Positions 25,834 to 35,276 of a stretch of DNA of 64,000 nucleotides are shown one piece after another. Source of the DNA: Rhizobium sp. NZLR1 (GTDB lineage Bacteria > Pseudomonadota > Alphaproteobacteria > Rhizobiales > Rhizobiaceae). A model generated the notes under the pieces. It did not search any database. It was not told the origin of the DNA and saw only the letters and a program-made list of their open reading frames with translations. The DNA lies in contig NZ_CP071632.1 of the NCBI RefSeq assembly GCF_017357385.1, positions 2,857,501 through 2,921,500 of the forward strand, in the 5' to 3' direction. The stretch's first letter is position 1; every line of letters begins with the position of its first letter. Both the position numbers and the translations under genes were made by a program.

Positions 25834-27966
25834 TCACCCCTCCAGCTCAACAATCGCACAGCCATAGCCTCCAAGATCCAGCCTACCCGTCACCGGCTTC
25901 TCCCCATCCAGCAGGTCCCGCCCGGCCGGCACGCCGCCGATAGACGCCGGCTGGTCGGTATAGTTTTGCACGAAGAGCAGCCGCCGTTCCTCATTCATCC
26001 GCATCGTCACCTCCACGCCTTCGGGCAGACCGCCGACCAGCGGTTCGATCCCGGCCTGGGGAAAGAGGCGTTCAGTGAGCGCCTCGGTCAGTTCAGGCGT
26101 GAGATAGGTGCCGAGATAGACCACCTGCCCCTTGCCGACCTTGCGGGAGGTTGCCATCGCCTGGCCTTCGGCATAGCGGTTGGACCAGGCGGCGATCACT
26201 TCGACATCGCCGTCGACGGCGAGGTTTTCATAGAAGTGGCCGGCGGTGATTTCGCGGTTGCCGATCTTGAAGCGGCGTTCGCGGCGATGGGATTCGGCCG
26301 GCTTGTTCGGCGGGATGACGAGCCCGCCCGAGCGCTCCATCACGTCGAACAGGCCGTTGGCGCCCGGCGCGGTCAGACGGCCGAAATCTTCGACGCACAC
26401 GCCAGTCAGCTTCGAAAGGGTGGTGCCGGGGGCGGTCTCGCGGATGACGTGGTTGTCTTCATTGCGGGTGCCGGTGCGGGCGCCGATGACGACGGTGCCG
26501 CCCGCCGCCGCGAAGGCTTCGAGCTTCGCCGTCCATTCGCCCTTCCACATCACCCAATGGGGGACATAGAAGAGCTTCAACCTGGAAAGATCGTCCTCGG
26601 GATGGATGAAGCCGCAGGCGATACCGCGATCATAGCAATGCTGGTGCAGCAGGATCGCATCGTCCTGCGGGCTCGGCAGGCCGATCGGATAGGTCTTGTG
26701 AGCTTCCTGGTTGTCGAAATCCGAACCGGCGATGCCGACATCCATGCGCACATAGGTGCCGAGGATCTTCGGCTGCAGCGCAATCATCTCGGTGGCGAAG
26801 CGCTTGGCTTCCTCATAGCGGTGGCGGGCGACATCGTCATGGTCGATGATGCCCATCCAGTAGATCTCGGCGCCGAAATGGGCCGGACGCCAGCGGAAGA
26901 ACATCAAGCCGTCGGCGCCGTGAGCGACCGAAGACAGCGCCATGCGGCGTAGCTCGCCCGGTTCCGGCGTCAGCGTGCAGAAGCCCGGCTGGCTGCCGAA
27001 GCCCGATTGCTGCTCGGGCACGATGTAGTTGCCGGAGAAGCCGCGGCAGATATCGAGGTGCAGCGCCTGCACCTTGGCGTGGTTGCCGAGCCGCTGGAAC
27101 TCGTCATAGAGCATCGGATAGATATCATAGCCGACGAAATCGAGATCCTTGCTGAACTGGCCGCGGAAATCGATATCCCGCAGGCCGCCGAGATTGTGGA
27201 AGATGAACCAGGCGGATTTCACCGCGCGCAGGATCTCGACCTGGTCGTGCTGGAAGCGCGCCGTCGAGAAGGCGAGGAAGCGGTGGTAATCCTGCAGATG
27301 GCCGGGGCTTGGAAAGGTCGGGCCGAATTCGATCGGCAGCACCACCTGGTCGAAACCATCATAGGCCGTCGCCCAAAAATCGCCGCCCCAGGCACGGTTG
27401 AGCTTGCCGATCTCGCCGTATGTGTCGGCAAGGTAAGCCTGGAATTCGGTGAGCGTCGCCTCGGAAAAGCTCTCCGGCATGCTGGTGTTCAGCTCATTGT
27501 CGGTCTGCCATCCGACGACATGCGGATTGTCGCGATAGTGCTCGGCCATCGCCTTGGTGATGCGCCGGCTGTGTTCACGCAAGACAGGGCTTGCCGTGTC
27601 GCAGTGCTGGCGCGAACCGTGGCTCATCGGGCGGCCCTTGCCGTCGACCCGGAGGACCTCGGGATGGGCCACGGTCAGCCAGCGCGGCGGCGTCGCCGTC
27701 GGGGTGCATAGGATCGTACCGATGCCGTAGCGGCCGAGCATGGCGATGGCGCGGTCGAAGAGATCGAAGTCGAAGGCGCCGAGCTTCGGCTCGAGAATAT
27801 GCCAGGCGAATTCGGCCATTCTGACGGTGTTGAAGCCGGCCTTCGCCATACGCTCGGCGTCGCGCTCCCAATAGCTTTCATCGACATGCTCGGGATAATG
27901 CGGGGCGCCGACGAGGAAGCGGTCGGTCTTGACGGTGTTCCATACGGAGAGGGTCTTGTCGGACAC
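25834..27966 (-). CDS. Glycoside hydrolase family 42 beta-galactosidase
   Basis: The 710-residue enzyme hydrolyses terminal beta-galactosides in the cytoplasm. The GH42 barrel starts at GAPHYPEHVDESYWERD and contains GWQTDNELN, with Glu158 as acid/base. Glu318 in IVPEQQSG is the likely nucleophile, matching the MEQxPG region of the family. The trimerisation and C-terminal beta domains follow, so the length is normal. There is no signal peptide. It starts with GTG at 27966, behind AGGAAAG, 13 bases after the ABC ATPase gene, and is the last gene of the ROK-controlled sugar operon, so it should cleave the sugar imported by that transporter. Confidence 0.92.
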   Translation of the reverse strand: MSDKTLSVWNTVKTDRFLVGAPHYPEHVDESYWERDAERMAKAGFNTVRMAEFAWHILEPKLGAFDFDLFDRAIAMLGRYGIGTILCTPTATPPRWLTVAHPEVLRVDGKGRPMSHGSRQHCDTASPVLREHSRRITKAMAEHYRDNPHVVGWQTDNELNTSMPESFSEATLTEFQAYLADTYGEIGKLNRAWGGDFWATAYDGFDQVVLPIEFGPTFPSPGHLQDYHRFLAFSTARFQHDQVEILRAVKSAWFIFHNLGGLRDIDFRGQFSKDLDFVGYDIYPMLYDEFQRLGNHAKVQALHLDICRGFSGNYIVPEQQSGFGSQPGFCTLTPEPGELRRMALSSVAHGADGLMFFRWRPAHFGAEIYWMGIIDHDDVARHRYEEAKRFATEMIALQPKILGTYVRMDVGIAGSDFDNQEAHKTYPIGLPSPQDDAILLHQHCYDRGIACGFIHPEDDLSRLKLFYVPHWVMWKGEWTAKLEAFAAAGGTVVIGARTGTRNEDNHVIRETAPGTTLSKLTGVCVEDFGRLTAPGANGLFDVMERSGGLVIPPNKPAESHRRERRFKIGNREITAGHFYENLAVDGDVEVIAAWSNRYAEGQAMATSRKVGKGQVVYLGTYLTPELTEALTERLFPQAGIEPLVGGLPEGVEVTMRMNEERRLLFVQNYTDQPASIGGVPAGRDLLDGEKPVTGRLDLGGYGCAIVELEG

Positions 27967-27979
27967 GGGATGGTCTTTC

Positions 27980-29125
27980 CTATCTGTCGAGAATGGTCTT
28001 GCGGGCGCTGATCGTGCGGCCGCCTTCGGATGAAAAGAGATAGAGCTCGCTGGCGTCGAGCTTCAGCGCCACCTTCTGCTCGGCGGCAAAGGGCGCGACG
28101 TAACTCAGCTGCACCGTGATGTTGCCGGTGCCGCTTTCCGAAGCGATGGTCCGCATATTGCCGGCGTCGACATAGAGGATGGTCTCGCGGCCGAGATGCT
28201 CGACCAGCCGGACCTGGCCTTCGATCGCCCCACCCTGACTGGCATCGGCGACCATCGATATCGTCTCCGGACGAACGCCGAGGGTCAGGCTGGTGCCTTT
28301 CGACAGCGCCGTCGCCTGCGCCAGTTCCACTGTCACCGGCACGAGACCGGGCGCCGAAACCGTCACGTTGCGGCGGGACACGTCGTCGACGGTGACGCCG
28401 AGGAAATTCATCCGTGGCGCGCCGAGGAAGCCGGCGACGAAAAGATTGTCGGGATTGCGGTAAAGCTCCAATGGCGAGCCGACCTGCTCGATCACCCCCC
28501 GGTTGAGGACGACGATCCGGCTTGCCATGGTCATCGCCTCCACCTGGTCATGGGTGACATAGACCATGGTGGCGCCAAGCTCGGCATGCAGGCTGCTGAG
28601 CTCGACGCGCATCTGGGTTCTAAGCGCCGCATCGAGGTTCGACAGCGGCTCGTCGAACAGGAAGACCTCGGGCGAGCGGGTGATCGCCCGGCCGATCGCC
28701 ACGCGCTGCCGCTGGCCGCCGGACAGCTGCTTCGGCCGCTTGTCGAGCTGATCGGTGATCCGGAGGATCTTGGCTGCGCGCGCCACGGCCGCCTCGATCT
28801 CGGCCTTCGGGCGCTTGGCCATGCGCAGGCCGAAGCCCATGTTCTCCGCCACTGTCATGTGCGGATAGAGCGCATAGGACTGGAAGACCATGGCGATGCC
28901 GCGATCGCCCGGTTCCTGCTTGCTGACATCGCGGCCGTTGATCAGGATCTGGCCGGAGGAAATCTCCTCCAGGCCGGCGATCGATTTCAAAAGCGTGGAT
29001 TTGCCGCAGCCTGATGGACCGACCATGACGATGAACTCGCCTTGCGCGACCGAAAGGTCGATGCCGCGTAGCGCATGATAGGCGCCGTAATTCTTGTTGA
29101 TCTGCCGAAGTTCGAGACTGGTCAT
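27980..29125 (-). CDS. ABC sugar transporter ATP-binding subunit (MalK/UgpC type)
   Basis: The 381-residue ATPase has Walker [10 protein letters not shown] (36-44), Q-loop [14 protein letters not shown], signature LSGGQRQR, Walker B VFLFDEP and switch VTHDQVEAM. The C-terminal TOBE/OB region ([10 protein letters not shown]) is typical of the CUT1 carbohydrate importers. I chose the ATG at 29125 ([14 protein letters not shown]); upstream in-frame codons would encode Arg-rich sequence overlapping the permease. It is the fourth gene of the operon and powers the two permeases upstream. Confidence 0.95.
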   Translation of the reverse strand: MTSLELRQINKNYGAYHALRGIDLSVAQGEFIVMVGPSGCGKSTLLKSIAGLEEISSGQILINGRDVSKQEPGDRGIAMVFQSYALYPHMTVAENMGFGLRMAKRPKAEIEAAVARAAKILRITDQLDKRPKQLSGGQRQRVAIGRAITRSPEVFLFDEPLSNLDAALRTQMRVELSSLHAELGATMVYVTHDQVEAMTMASRIVVLNRGVIEQVGSPLELYRNPDNLFVAGFLGAPRMNFLGVTVDDVSRRNVTVSAPGLVPVTVELAQATALSKGTSLTLGVRPETISMVADASQGGAIEGQVRLVEHLGRETILYVDAGNMRTIASESGTGNITVQLSYVAPFAAEQKVALKLDASELYLFSSEGGRTISARKTILDR

Positions 29126-29163
29126 GTCCTGGCCCTCTCTTGTTGAAACGAAAAATGCGGCAC

Positions 29164-30015
29164 TCATCCCTTCACCGCCCCCATGGTCAGGCCGGCGATG
29201 AAATGCCGTTGCATCAGGAAGAACATCACCACCGGCGGCACGGCGACGACGATGGTGCCTGCGGAAATCAGGTTCCAGGCCGAGACCCATTCGCCGCGCA
29301 GATTGGCAAGGCCTGCCGTCACCGGCTTGACGCTATCGCTGACGGTCAGCACCACGGCCCAGAAATAGTCGTTCCAGATGAAGGTGAAGATCAGGATGGC
29401 GAGTGCGGCCAGCGCCGGCCGCACCAGCGGGATCGCCACATGGATGAGCGTCTGGAAGGGAGAGGCGCCTTCGGCGCGGGCCGCCTGGAACAGTTCATCG
29501 GGCAGTGCGGCGATGAAATTGCGCATGAACAGTGTCGCAAAACCGGTCTGGAAGGCGACGTGGAAGATGATCAGCGCCGCCGTCGTATCGATCAGGTCGA
29601 GCCGCACCATCAGGTCGCGCACCGGGATCATCATGATCTGGTGCGGCAGGAAATTGCCGCCGACAAACAGCGCGAAGATCAGCATGTTGCCGCGAAAGCG
29701 GTAACGCGACAGCACGTAGCCGGCGAGCGTCGAGAGCGCCAGCACGCCGATCACCGAGGGAATGGTGATGATCAGGCTGTTGAGGAAATAACGGGCCATC
29801 GGCGTCTGGGTGAAGACCGCAGTGTAATTGTCGATCACGCCGATGCCGGTCGGCCATCCCCACAGATTGCCGCCCATGACATCCTCGGTCGAGCGGAACG
29901 AGGTGAGGATGATCGCAAACAGCGGGCAGAGCCAGAGCAGCAGCACGATGATGACGGTAAGCACATAGAGGCGGCGCTGCCAGACGGCGGCCTCGGGAAT
30001 GGGACGAGGATACAT
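29164..30015 (-). CDS. ABC sugar transporter permease (MalG-like)
   Basis: The 283-residue inner-membrane protein has six predicted helices, starting with [20 protein letters not shown]. The cytoplasmic EAA-type loop is around [20 protein letters not shown] with the following [10 protein letters not shown], where the ATPase docks. The C-terminal [17 protein letters not shown] is the classic MalG-family ending. The start MYPRPIPE at 30015 overlaps by one base (TGATG) the stop of the partner permease, so the two are coupled. Confidence 0.93.
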   Translation of the reverse strand: MYPRPIPEAAVWQRRLYVLTVIIVLLLWLCPLFAIILTSFRSTEDVMGGNLWGWPTGIGVIDNYTAVFTQTPMARYFLNSLIITIPSVIGVLALSTLAGYVLSRYRFRGNMLIFALFVGGNFLPHQIMMIPVRDLMVRLDLIDTTAALIIFHVAFQTGFATLFMRNFIAALPDELFQAARAEGASPFQTLIHVAIPLVRPALAALAILIFTFIWNDYFWAVVLTVSDSVKPVTAGLANLRGEWVSAWNLISAGTIVVAVPPVVMFFLMQRHFIAGLTMGAVKG

Positions 30016-30899
30016 CAGCCTCCCCTCTCTTCGGTACGGATGATGCGGGTGAGGTACCAGACGATGAACACGGCCATGATCACGAACAGCACCGAGGCGA
30101 TCGCCGCGCCGTAACCGAAGCGGTAGGAGAAGATCGACTGCTCGAACATCTGGTAGGCGAGAACCGAGGAAGAGCCGAACGGCCCGCCTGATGTCATCAC
30201 CGACACCATGTCGAAGGAGCGGAGCGCCCCGACCACCGTGACGGCGATGGCGATGAAGGTCACCTGGGTCAGTTGCGGCAGCACGATGTGCCACAGCATG
30301 TTCCAGCCCCTCGCCCCGTCGACGCGCCCCGCACCGATCAGCTCTTCACTGAGATTGTTGAGGCCGGCGAGATAAAGCACCATGCAGAAGGTGACCTGCG
30401 GCCAGAGGGCGGCGATGACGATGGCGAAGGTGACGAAATGCTCATCAGAGAGCACCGCTGGCGCCGTCGCCCCGAACGCCTTGAAGATCAGCGCCAGCAG
30501 CCCGAATTCCGGCGTATAGACCCAGGTGAACACGACGCCGACGGTGACCGAGGCCAGCACCAGCGGAATGAAGAACAGCGACTTCAGAAAGCGCATGCCG
30601 CGGATTTTCTGGTTGACCAGGAGCGCGATGGCAAGCCCGATCGGCGGCGCGGCCATGAACATGACGAGCCAGATCAGATTGTTCTTAAGCGACACGTAGA
30701 ATTGCGGATCGTTATAGAGCTCGACGTAATTGCCGAAGCCGATCCAGACCATCGGGCCGAACCCATCCCAGTCGTGCAGACTGATCCAGACGCTGCGGAC
30801 GGCCGATAGCAGGATGACGGTAGAAAACAGCACGATCGCCGGCGCGATGAGCAAAGTCGGGGTAAGCCACCAACGCTGGCGGCGCCATAGCATTAACAT
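30015..30899 (-). CDS. ABC sugar transporter permease (MalF/UgpA-like)
   Basis: The 294-residue membrane protein has six predicted helices and an EAA loop at EELIGAGRVDGARGWNMLWH followed by IVLPQLTQV. It is the larger-periplasmic-loop partner of the downstream permease. I chose the ATG at 30899 behind GAGG; the open frame continues further upstream but through the stem-loop region, which argues against earlier starts. A second ATG lies at 30893. Confidence 0.93.
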   Translation of the reverse strand: MLMLWRRQRWWLTPTLLIAPAIVLFSTVILLSAVRSVWISLHDWDGFGPMVWIGFGNYVELYNDPQFYVSLKNNLIWLVMFMAAPPIGLAIALLVNQKIRGMRFLKSLFFIPLVLASVTVGVVFTWVYTPEFGLLALIFKAFGATAPAVLSDEHFVTFAIVIAALWPQVTFCMVLYLAGLNNLSEELIGAGRVDGARGWNMLWHIVLPQLTQVTFIAIAVTVVGALRSFDMVSVMTSGGPFGSSSVLAYQMFEQSIFSYRFGYGAAIASVLFVIMAVFIVWYLTRIIRTEERGG

Positions 30900-30949
30900 C
30901 TCTGGAGCCTCAATTATGACAGGAGTTGGCCTATGCCTGCTCCGGAAGG

Positions 30950-31026
30950 TGTGGAGGACACCTCCACATTTTGGAGCGGCGGTGCGTATACCGCCGCCCC
31001 TCGGGAGCGGGCACAGGCCCACTCCC
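30950..31026 (-). promoter_or_regulatory. Cluster of stem-loops between binding-protein and permease genes
   Basis: Three hairpins follow one another: TGTGGAGG-ACA-CCTCCACA (30950-30968), GCGGCGGT-6 nt-ACCGCCGC (976-997 of the same kilobase) and GGGAG..GGGC..GCCC..CTCCC (31003-31026). They lie in the transcript just after the solute-binding-protein gene. In ABC operons such structures usually stabilise the upstream mRNA or attenuate read-through, giving more binding protein than permease. Confidence 0.6.
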
Positions 31027-31047
31027 AGCGTCTCCGGGAGGAGAACT

Positions 31048-32322
31048 CTAAATCTTATAGATCCGCTTACGCGTCCCCTCGAGCCGCGTGAGGATCGCCT
31101 TGCGTCGGTCGGGCTTGGCCATGAACTCCTGGAAACCGACGAGGCCTGCCTGGGCCATATCGGGGTCGCTGTCGCGGTCGTAATATTGCGACGTGCCCTG
31201 CACCGTTTTCATGACCTCGACGGCGACATTGACCAGCGGGTCCTTGCTCGGCGGCAGGTCATGACGCGGCGGCACGTTGCCGCCCGGCTCCAGATAGGCA
31301 GCCAGGTTCTCGGGCTTGTAGAAATAGGCGAGGAATTCGCGCGCGCCCTGCTTGTTCTTGGCCTTGGCGGGAATGTGGATCGAATTGACCGAGAATTCCT
31401 CGAAGTGGCCGACCTTGGGGTCGAGCACCGGGAAGGTCGCATAGGCGAGCTGCGGCAGGTCCTCGGCAGTGAAGGCCGAGCGCAGGAAGGCGCCCAAATT
31501 CATCATGCCGGCCTTCTTCTGCGCCAGGAGCGCCGCCGCCTCCTGCCAGCCGAAGGAGGTATGGTTCGCCGTGAAGAACTCCTTGGAAATCATCGCTTCC
31601 CACTGGTCGAAAACTGGGGTCAGCGACGGGTCGAGATAGCTCATCTCGCCGTTCATCAGCGCCATGTGTTTGTCGAGTCCGTTGATGCGCAGGTTCATCT
31701 GGTCGAACCAGCCGGCCGCCGGCCACAATTCCTTGGTGCCCATCGCCACCGGTGTGATGCCGGCCGCCTTGCACTTTTCGCCATAGGCCATGAACTCTTC
31801 CGCCGTCGTCGGCACCGTCAGGCCATGCTCGGCAAACACATCCTTGCGGTAGAACATGCCCCAGAGCGTGCCGCCTGTGGGAAGGCCATATTGCTTGCCG
31901 TCTTCGGTGACGGCCCCTGCGGTCGCACCGAGCACGTCCTTGTACTTTTCCTTCTCGAAGAGATCGGAAATATCGTCGAACAGGCCGCGCTTGACGAAGG
32001 CGCGCATGCGGTTTCCCGAAAACCAGGAGCAGACGTCAGGGGCACCGGCCACCAGATAGTTGCGGATGGCCGTCTTGTGGGCCTCGTGGTCCATGTTGTT
32101 GATGACGACGTTGACCCCGGCTTCCTTGCTGAAGCCCGCGGCGATCGCCTTCAGCGCGTCGAGCGCAGCACCGTTGTTTTCGGCGGAGATCATCGTCACC
32201 TCCTGCGCCTGCGCGATCGCCGGGATCGGGAAGCTGCCGGTAACAGCCGCGGCGGAAACCAGGCCCGCGCCCTTCAGGAAGCGTCTGCGGGTGGTCGACG
32301 GAAATTGCTTCAAAAATGTCAT
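31048..32322 (-). CDS. ABC sugar-binding periplasmic protein (CUT1 family)
   Basis: The 424-residue protein begins with a twin-arginine type signal (STTRRRFLKGAGLVSAAAV, cleavage near AIAQAQ). It shows the extracellular solute-binding family 1 pattern (ALDALKAIAAGFSKEAGVNV, YGLPTGGTLWGMFYRKDVFA, GWFDQMNLRINGL). GGGAGGAA stands before the ATG at 32322. As first gene of the operon it delivers the sugar, probably a beta-galactoside given the GH42 enzyme, to the permeases. The export route through Tat is inferred from the RRRFLK motif. Confidence 0.93.
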   Translation of the reverse strand: MTFLKQFPSTTRRRFLKGAGLVSAAAVTGSFPIPAIAQAQEVTMISAENNGAALDALKAIAAGFSKEAGVNVVINNMDHEAHKTAIRNYLVAGAPDVCSWFSGNRMRAFVKRGLFDDISDLFEKEKYKDVLGATAGAVTEDGKQYGLPTGGTLWGMFYRKDVFAEHGLTVPTTAEEFMAYGEKCKAAGITPVAMGTKELWPAAGWFDQMNLRINGLDKHMALMNGEMSYLDPSLTPVFDQWEAMISKEFFTANHTSFGWQEAAALLAQKKAGMMNLGAFLRSAFTAEDLPQLAYATFPVLDPKVGHFEEFSVNSIHIPAKAKNKQGAREFLAYFYKPENLAAYLEPGGNVPPRHDLPPSKDPLVNVAVEVMKTVQGTSQYYDRDSDPDMAQAGLVGFQEFMAKPDRRKAILTRLEGTRKRIYKI

Positions 32323-32490
32323 TGAATTCCTCCCAGTTGATCGATCGATATCTCCCGACCGCCGCCTCCTCCATGAAACGACCGACCAGGCCTTCAACAC
32401 ATGCGATCGACCCGCAATTCCAGCGATAATCCGCTTGGCTGAGTTGATCCGCGGCCGAACTTATGCATAGATCTTTTCGGCCCGCAATAA

Positions 32491-32507
32491 TTAATTTACA
32501 AAATTAA
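32491..32507. promoter_or_regulatory. Palindromic operator for the ROK regulator
   Basis: TTAATTT-ACA-AAATTAA is a perfect 7-3-7 inverted repeat in the divergent spacer. It resembles the A/T-rich boxes of NagC/Mlc/XylR-type ROK repressors. It overlaps the AAGGA ribosome site of the ROK gene, implying autoregulation, and lies upstream of the transport operon promoter. Confidence 0.65.
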
Positions 32508-32517
32508 GGAATGCATC

Positions 32518-33729
32518 GTGAAGTTAAAAGGCGACCAGACCACGGCGAGAGCCATGAACCGACGCCTCATTCTTAACCTTCTCAGGCGCGAGGGGCCGAG
32601 AAGCCGCGCCGATATCGCCACCGTCATCGGCTTAAGTCCGGCCGCCGTCACCTTCGTCGTCACCGACCTTCTGGAGGAAGGCATCGTCATCGAGGGCAAG
32701 ACCGTGCCCGGCCTCACGGGCCGCCGGCCGATCCCGGTGGATATCAACTACGAACACGCGCTTGCCGTCGGCTTCAAACTCATGGTGGATTCGGTCGAGT
32801 GCGTGGCAACCGACCTTGCCACCAACCCGGTCGCCGCCATGCGGGTCAGCCTTAACGGCCACGACCCTGATCAGGTCGCCGACCTCTTGGCGGCCACCGT
32901 GCCCGAACTGGTGAAGCTCGCCGGCCGGCCCGACGCCCGGCTCGCCGGCATCGGCATCTCCATGCCCGGTGTCATCAATCACGAGCAGACAGCCTGCGTG
33001 CGCAGCCACCGCTTCAGCTGGAACAACGTCCCCCTCGCCGCGCTGGTCGCGGCCCGCGTCCACGTGCCGGTCTGGCTGGAGGACGACACCAACGCCTATG
33101 CCATTGCCCAGCAGCTCTTCGGCCTCGGCCGCCAGCACCGCAACATGGCGGTGCTGGCCGTCGGCGTCGGCATCAGCTGTGCACTTGTCATCGACGGCAA
33201 GCTCTATCGCGGCGCCAATGGTGCTGCCGGCAAGTTCGGCCACACGCTTTTCGAGGAGAACGGCCGGCTCTGCGAATGCGGCAAGCGCGGCTGTCTGATG
33301 GCCTATCACTCCGAAATCTCGATGCTCCGGCGCTGGCGGGAGGCAATCGGCCGCGACGAACTCGGTCTTCCCGATCTCCGCAAGGCGCTCGCATCAGGCG
33401 ACGCCACCGCCCTCGCCCTTGTCGGAGATTCCGGCCGCGGCATCGGCACTGCCCTTGCCAATCTCGTCAACATCACCGATCCCGAAGTCATCGTCGCCGG
33501 CGGCGAAGCCGTCTCCCTCGGCGACCCTTTCCTGACGCCGCTGCGCGAGGCGCTGGCCGCCCGCACCTTCAGGACCGCGCCGCCGCTGCTGCCCGACTGG
33601 GAGGACAATTCCTGGGCCCGGGGTGCGGCTGCGCTGGTGACCCAGAAGATCTTCGACTTCGAGTCATCGGGTGGTGTGACGGATATTGCGACGCTGGCTG
33701 GGGTTAGAGGCTCAACGTCGGCGGCTTGA
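32518..33729 (+). CDS. ROK-family transcriptional repressor
   Basis: The 403-residue protein has an N-terminal winged helix (NRRLILNLLRREGPRSRADI, then LSPAAVTFVVTDLLEEG) followed by a ROK sugar-kinase-like domain with GIGISMPGVIN, GANGAAGKFGHTLF and the zinc motif CECGKRGC. I chose the GTG at 32518 because AAGGA is well placed and the next ATG (32554) would cut the N-terminal arm of the winged helix. It is divergent from the ABC-GH42 operon and should repress it until the imported sugar or a derivative binds. Confidence 0.92.
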   Translation: MKLKGDQTTARAMNRRLILNLLRREGPRSRADIATVIGLSPAAVTFVVTDLLEEGIVIEGKTVPGLTGRRPIPVDINYEHALAVGFKLMVDSVECVATDLATNPVAAMRVSLNGHDPDQVADLLAATVPELVKLAGRPDARLAGIGISMPGVINHEQTACVRSHRFSWNNVPLAALVAARVHVPVWLEDDTNAYAIAQQLFGLGRQHRNMAVLAVGVGISCALVIDGKLYRGANGAAGKFGHTLFEENGRLCECGKRGCLMAYHSEISMLRRWREAIGRDELGLPDLRKALASGDATALALVGDSGRGIGTALANLVNITDPEVIVAGGEAVSLGDPFLTPLREALAARTFRTAPPLLPDWEDNSWARGAAALVTQKIFDFESSGGVTDIATLAGVRGSTSAA

Positions 33730-33761
33730 GGTACGGGAATCGGCCGGATTGTCCTACCTTA

Positions 33762-33940
33762 CAAGCCCCCCTCTGCCCTGCCGGGCATCTCCCCCACAGG
33801 TGGGGAGATCGCCTGGCGCAAGGGCTTCCCAAAACAACAAGCGTCACAGCATGCCGAACGGTAGACGGGCGGGAAGGTTTAGCCACTTGCCAATCTCCCC
33901 ACCTGTGGGGGAGATGGCCGGCAGGCCAGAGGGGGGCTTG
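33762..33940. repeat. Long inverted repeat with CAAGCCCCCCTCTG ends
   Basis: The left arm at 33762-33809 (CAAGCCCCCCTCTG to CCCCCACAGGTGGGGAGAT) is repeated inverted at 33892-33940 (ATCTCCCCACCTGTGGGGG to CAGAGGGGGGCTTG), with about 80 bases between. Arms of ~48 bases with smaller internal palindromes are typical of dispersed rhizobial intergenic elements. It may also act as the transcript end for the ROK gene. No gene is seen from 33730 to 34112. Confidence 0.8.
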
Positions 33941-34112
33941 CACGGCAGGACAGAAGATAAAATCCCGCCACCCGAACAGCCCGGAGCCGCCGCTGCCTAG
34001 ATACACTCGCTTACAAAAATGCCGATTTCCCGACACATCCCCGGTTCAATTATCGACTGAAATGCCCTTGCGGCCAACGAGCCGGAAAGGTCAATTTAGG
34101 AAGGATGACACG

Positions 34113-34499
34113 ATGAAAATGATCCAGGCTATGGCGCTCGCCCTCGCTCTGGGCGCCGCCACGGCAGCGCATGCGGAACAGCCGCTGCAACGCACCGATC
34201 TGATCAAAAACGATATCGACGTGCCCGGCCATGAGGGCGTTCAGGTGCGCGTCGATTTCGCTCCCGGCGTTCTCGCGCCAAAGCATTCGCATCCTGGCGA
34301 AGAGATCGCCTTTGTTCTCGAGGGAACGCTGGAATATCAGCTCGAAGGCAGGCAGCCGGTGACGCTCAAGGCCGGCCAGTCCCTGTTCATTCCGTCGGGC
34401 GTGGTGCACTCGGCAAAGAACGTCGGCAACGGCGAGGCTTCGGAGCTGGCGACCTACATCGTGCGCAAGGGCGAGGCGCTGGTCGTGCCCGCCAAGTAG
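34113..34499 (+). CDS. Secreted cupin-domain protein
   Basis: The 128-residue product has a signal peptide (MKMIQAMALALALGAATAAH, cleavage near AHA-EQ) and one cupin barrel. Metal-ligand motif 1 is PKHSHPGEEIAFVLEG (two His and a Glu) and motif 2 is PSGVVHSAKN. It probably binds a metal in the periplasm; whether it is an enzyme or a binding protein is open. AGGAAGGA precedes the ATG. It is convergent with the Gln-rich secreted protein gene across a strong hairpin. Confidence 0.85.
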   Translation: MKMIQAMALALALGAATAAHAEQPLQRTDLIKNDIDVPGHEGVQVRVDFAPGVLAPKHSHPGEEIAFVLEGTLEYQLEGRQPVTLKAGQSLFIPSGVVHSAKNVGNGEASELATYIVRKGEALVVPAK

Positions 34500-34513
34500 G
34501 CCGCATCAGAATT

Positions 34514-34564
34514 GGGGCGGGCGCGGGAAGTGCTTGCGAAGTGGACTTTCAGCCCGCCCGCCCC
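34514..34564. terminator. Bidirectional GC-rich terminator hairpin
   Basis: GGGGCGGGC (34514-34522) pairs with GCCCGCCCC (34556-34564) between two convergent genes. The loop is 33 bases and the following T tract is weak (GTCGTTTCGGTTT). Confidence 0.5.
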
Positions 34565-34581
34565 GTCGTTTCGGTTTAAGC

Positions 34582-35049
34582 CTATTGCTGCTGCTGCCCC
34601 GGCGGCGGCGTGCCGATCTTTTCCAGCACTTTCTTGGCCAGAGCCGGGTCGCTCTGCGCGGCCGTCAGGATCGAGGAGTATTCCTCGACGGAGATGCCGT
34701 TCGAGGCTTCGACGGTGTCGACCATCTGCTTCTTGGCTTCTGCCTGCAGCTTCTGCTTGCCAGCCTCGTCCTTCGTCGCGCCGATCTTGGCCGAATATTC
34801 CTGCCGGACCTTGTCGACCTGCAGATAGGCAACGGCAAAGGCCTCGATTTTCTGATCGCTGACGGCGGCGGGCGCACCGTTGCCGCCGGGTTGTCCCTGC
34901 ATCGGCGCCTGACCCTGTGCCGGCGGCTGCGCTTGTGCCGACGGCTGCTGTTGTGCCTGGGCCATCTCAGCAGCGGAGGCCGGGCTGAAAGCAAGCAGGC
35001 TGAAGACCGCAGCGGTCATCGTTGCGACGGGTGTGTAACGAGTGATCAT
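34582..35049 (-). CDS. Secreted Gln-rich protein with DUF4168-like C-terminus
   Basis: The 155-residue protein has a signal peptide (ATMTAAVFSLLAFSPASAAE), then a ~40-residue Gln/Pro/Ala-rich linker (AQAQQQPSAQAQPPAQGQ). A helical domain follows, with QKIEAFAVAYLQVDKVRQEY and ISVEEYSSILTAAQSDPALA, resembling the DUF4168 family. I start at 35049, where AAAAAGGAA is correctly spaced. It ends in four Gln. Periplasmic, function unknown. Confidence 0.75.
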   Translation of the reverse strand: MITRYTPVATMTAAVFSLLAFSPASAAEMAQAQQQPSAQAQPPAQGQAPMQGQPGGNGAPAAVSDQKIEAFAVAYLQVDKVRQEYSAKIGATKDEAGKQKLQAEAKKQMVDTVEASNGISVEEYSSILTAAQSDPALAKKVLEKIGTPPPGQQQQ

Positions 35050-35276
35050 ATTCGTTCCTTTTTCACGTGCATGATTTGTCGGCAGCAAGACCGCCTCGGT
35101 CGATCGCTCAGCCGCTCAAGGGCTGGCGAGGTCGCGACGATGGAACCTCTAAGAGGGCACGGTGCGGCGGTAACGGGGCCATTTGCTGACGATTGAGCGG
35201 CGGCTTTGTGACCGCCGACGTATAGACCGGTGCGGGAATTTCCGTGCCGGCTACCAGCCTGGAGGGAATGCCGACA

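Noticed and set aside
30730..32325. A 531-codon plus-strand frame opposite the ABC binding-protein gene
   Set aside because: It is antisense to an unmistakable solute-binding protein and encodes His/Arg-rich sequence typical of mirror frames in GC-rich DNA.
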